Both the position numbers and the translations under genes were made by a program. Positions 63,513 through 64,000 of a stretch of DNA of 64,000 bases are shown here, piece by piece. A model generated the notes under the pieces. The model saw only the letters and a program-made list of their open reading frames with translations. It had not been told where the DNA came from and searched no databases. Position 1 is the stretch's first letter. Each line of letters opens with the position of its first letter. Source of the DNA: Agelas oroides (Eukaryota > Porifera > Demospongiae > Agelasida > Agelasidae); contig OX422193.1 in assembly GCA_949130485.1 (NCBI GenBank), positions 7,226,472 to 7,290,471 on the forward strand, written 5' to 3'.

Positions 63513-63961
63513 TGAGGCACCATGAGACACCATGAGATATTATGGGAGATCATGAGACAGCATGACACACTACGAGACATTATGGATGAAATGGGACAGC
63601 ATGAGACAGCATGAGACACCATGAGAAATAGGAGATATTGTGAGATATTCAGACACTATAACACATCATGAGACATTATGAGACGGCATGAGACACTATC
63701 TGCCAATAAGAGACATCATGAGACATTATAAGACATTATGGATGCGATGGGACTGTGTGATAACACTATGAGACAATAGGAGACAGTGTGAGACAGTATG
63801 AGACACTATGAGACACCATCAGACATTGAGACAGCATGAGACACTGTGAGACAAAAGGAGACATCATGAGAAATTATGAGACAGCATAAGACACTACGAG
63901 ACATTATGACATGCAATAGAACTGTATGTGACAGTATGAGACACTGTGAGACAATAGGAGT
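63513..63961 (+). repeat. GAGACA satellite, block 4, right of the LINE
   Basis: Plus-oriented satellite resumes directly after the LINE tail and resembles 40600-40990 and 43900-44200 in variant order. After 63961 the last 39 bp no longer follow the repeat. Confidence 0.9.
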
Positions 63962-64000
63962 TGTGTGTCGAGTGGGGGAGCACCAACACCGCTGGCACAT

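Overview
This is nuclear DNA of a multicellular eukaryote, most likely an invertebrate animal. The genes have many short introns with GT..AG borders. They encode a cyclin D, the Hsp90 co-chaperone CDC37 and a secreted AprA/PqaA-family (PhoPQ_related) hydrolase. The introns and intergenic DNA are packed with small inverted-repeat transposons, SINE-like elements, minisatellites and CA/GT runs. An early-branching marine animal such as a sponge would fit, but that is inference; no sequence seen here fixes the taxon. There are no bacterial operons, rRNA genes or CRISPR arrays.

Layout. 1-9145: gene-poor DNA with minisatellites (two of them CCAAT-box arrays) and MITEs. 9146-10891 (+): the last three exons of a cyclin D gene; the cyclin-box exons were not found. 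10892-14251: intergenic repeats. 14252-24183 (-): a complete or nearly complete AprA/PqaA-like gene of at least 14 exons, with a signal peptide and a plausible Ser-Asp-His triad. 24184-24643: a 460-bp divergent intergenic region holding a perfect 68-bp palindrome. 24644-39019 (+): CDC37, 12 exons, 391 aa, every splice phase consistent. Its introns carry a 1.52-kb higher-order MITE array (intron 2), a 33-bp minisatellite (intron 6), a repeat that copies a 3' splice site (intron 8), and nested inverted repeats (intron 10).

39020-64000 is satellite-type DNA without host genes. A roughly 10-bp GAGACA-type satellite lies inside a 6,327-bp segment that is tandemly duplicated without any difference I could see. 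A 70-bp minisatellite (about 35 copies) follows. The satellite then flips to the opposite orientation at about 55740, forming a large imperfect palindrome. A 5'-truncated LINE (59541-63512) with an intact 1164-aa endonuclease/reverse transcriptase ORF sits exactly where the satellite flips back.

Cyclin D and CDC37 both belong to growth control (CDC37 is the kinase-loading co-chaperone for Hsp90, with CDK4 a classic client), and Dictyostelium AprA is a secreted proliferation repressor. The AprA-like gene and CDC37 share a head-to-head promoter region. Whether this grouping has functional meaning is unproven.
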